Source: Patescibacteria group bacterium
Lineage (GTDB): Bacteria; Patescibacteriota; WWE3; UBA101185; UBA10185
Assembly: GCA_018056275.1 (NCBI GenBank)
Contig: JAGPFW010000037.1
Location: 1-6,960, forward strand
DNA length: 6,960 nucleotides
Reading direction: 5' to 3'
Shown: positions 6,833-6,960 of the stretch, piece after piece
How positions within the stretch are numbered: the first letter of the stretch is position 1
Layout of the letters: the number at the start of each line of letters is the position of its first letter
The notes under the pieces: model-generated
Told to the model about the DNA's origin: nothing
Seen by the model: only the letters and a program-made list of their open reading frames with translations
Databases searched by the model: none
Made by a program: the position numbers and the translations under genes

Positions 6833-6960
6833 CGTATTTTATAAAATTGAGAAGCGGGGAGTGGAGAGTGGGGAACACATATCCCATAGTAATACGGGGC
6901 AAAGCATCCTATAGTTTATAGTGCCAACTGGTATTTTTGTCATATTTTACAGAGTAGGGG
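6833..6960 (+). other. Non-coding tail, G-rich with a short repeat
   Basis: No convincing gene begins here. The first part holds a perfect AT palindrome (ATTTTATAAAAT, 6836-6847) just after the stop codon. A purine-rich stretch at 6849-6874 with several GGGG or GTGG runs follows, less AT-rich than the genes. The repeat at 6881-6925 comes next. The last 35 bases are T-rich and could hold the start of a promoter for a gene beyond the window. Confidence 0.5.
6881..6925 (+). repeat. Imperfect direct repeat, period 25 bases
   Basis: The 20 bases from 6881 (ATCCCATAGTAATAC...) and the 20 bases from 6906 (ATCCTATAGTTTATA...) match at 14 positions when aligned without gaps, with GGCAA between the copies. 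The second copy also contains a small hairpin, CTATA-GTT-TATAG, at 6909-6921. It could be part of a dispersed intergenic repeat, but only two units are visible. Confidence 0.4.

Noticed and set aside
6836..6847. AT palindrome just after the last stop codon as a terminator
   Set aside because: It has no GC stem and no loop to speak of, and no T-run follows it, so it does not fit an intrinsic terminator.
6937..6942. TTGTCA as a -35 box for a downstream gene
   Set aside because: A matching -10 box would fall at or beyond the window end, so it cannot be tested here.
6840..6944. A minus-strand reading frame of 34 codons starting MTKIPVGTINYR
   Set aside because: It is short, has no ribosome site, runs through the repeat and G-rich stretch, and resembles no protein I know.

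Overview
This AT-rich window carries seven tightly packed genes, all on the plus strand, with stop and start codons overlapping or separated by about 50 bases or less. I infer a Candidate Phyla Radiation (Patescibacteria) bacterium, probably near Microgenomates/Katanobacteria. The reasons are the reduced forms of common proteins (a signal peptidase II of 113 aa, a YebC of 178 aa, an RluA-type synthase without an S4 domain), the scarcity of Shine-Dalgarno sites with -10-like boxes right next to start codons, and a large VirD4/HerA-like ATPase of a kind familiar from that group. TAA, TAG and TGA all end genes and no in-frame TGA is needed, so there is no sign of the UGA-Gly code of Gracilibacteria/SR1. 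The lineage is an inference, not a sequence match.

Positions 1-1416 hold a DksA/TraR-like zinc-finger RNA polymerase regulator, a very short LspA-like lipoprotein signal peptidase and an RluA-family pseudouridine synthase. The same order (TraR-like, lspA, rlu) is known from Firmicutes (ylyA-lspA-ylyB in Bacillus), so this looks like an old housekeeping cluster. A promoter-like element at 1425-1451 then starts a second block. Its first gene is a membrane-anchored LytR-CpsA-Psr-like protein with a degenerate catalytic part and a LytR C-terminal domain. Next is a 964-aa membrane-tethered P-loop ATPase of the VirD4/TraG/HerA class.

The ATPase ends in an S1 RNA-binding domain, which is the most unusual feature of the window. 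After it come a yebC gene whose product lacks the usual inserted domain and an unrecognised protein of about nine membrane segments that overlaps the end of yebC. The last 128 bases have no convincing gene. They contain a G-rich stretch and an imperfect direct repeat with a 25-base period.

Functionally the window mixes gene expression (TraR-like regulator, rRNA pseudouridylation, YebC) with the cell envelope (LspA, LCP-like protein, multi-pass protein, membrane ATPase). No complete defence, CRISPR or mobile system is visible, and there are no tRNA or rRNA genes.
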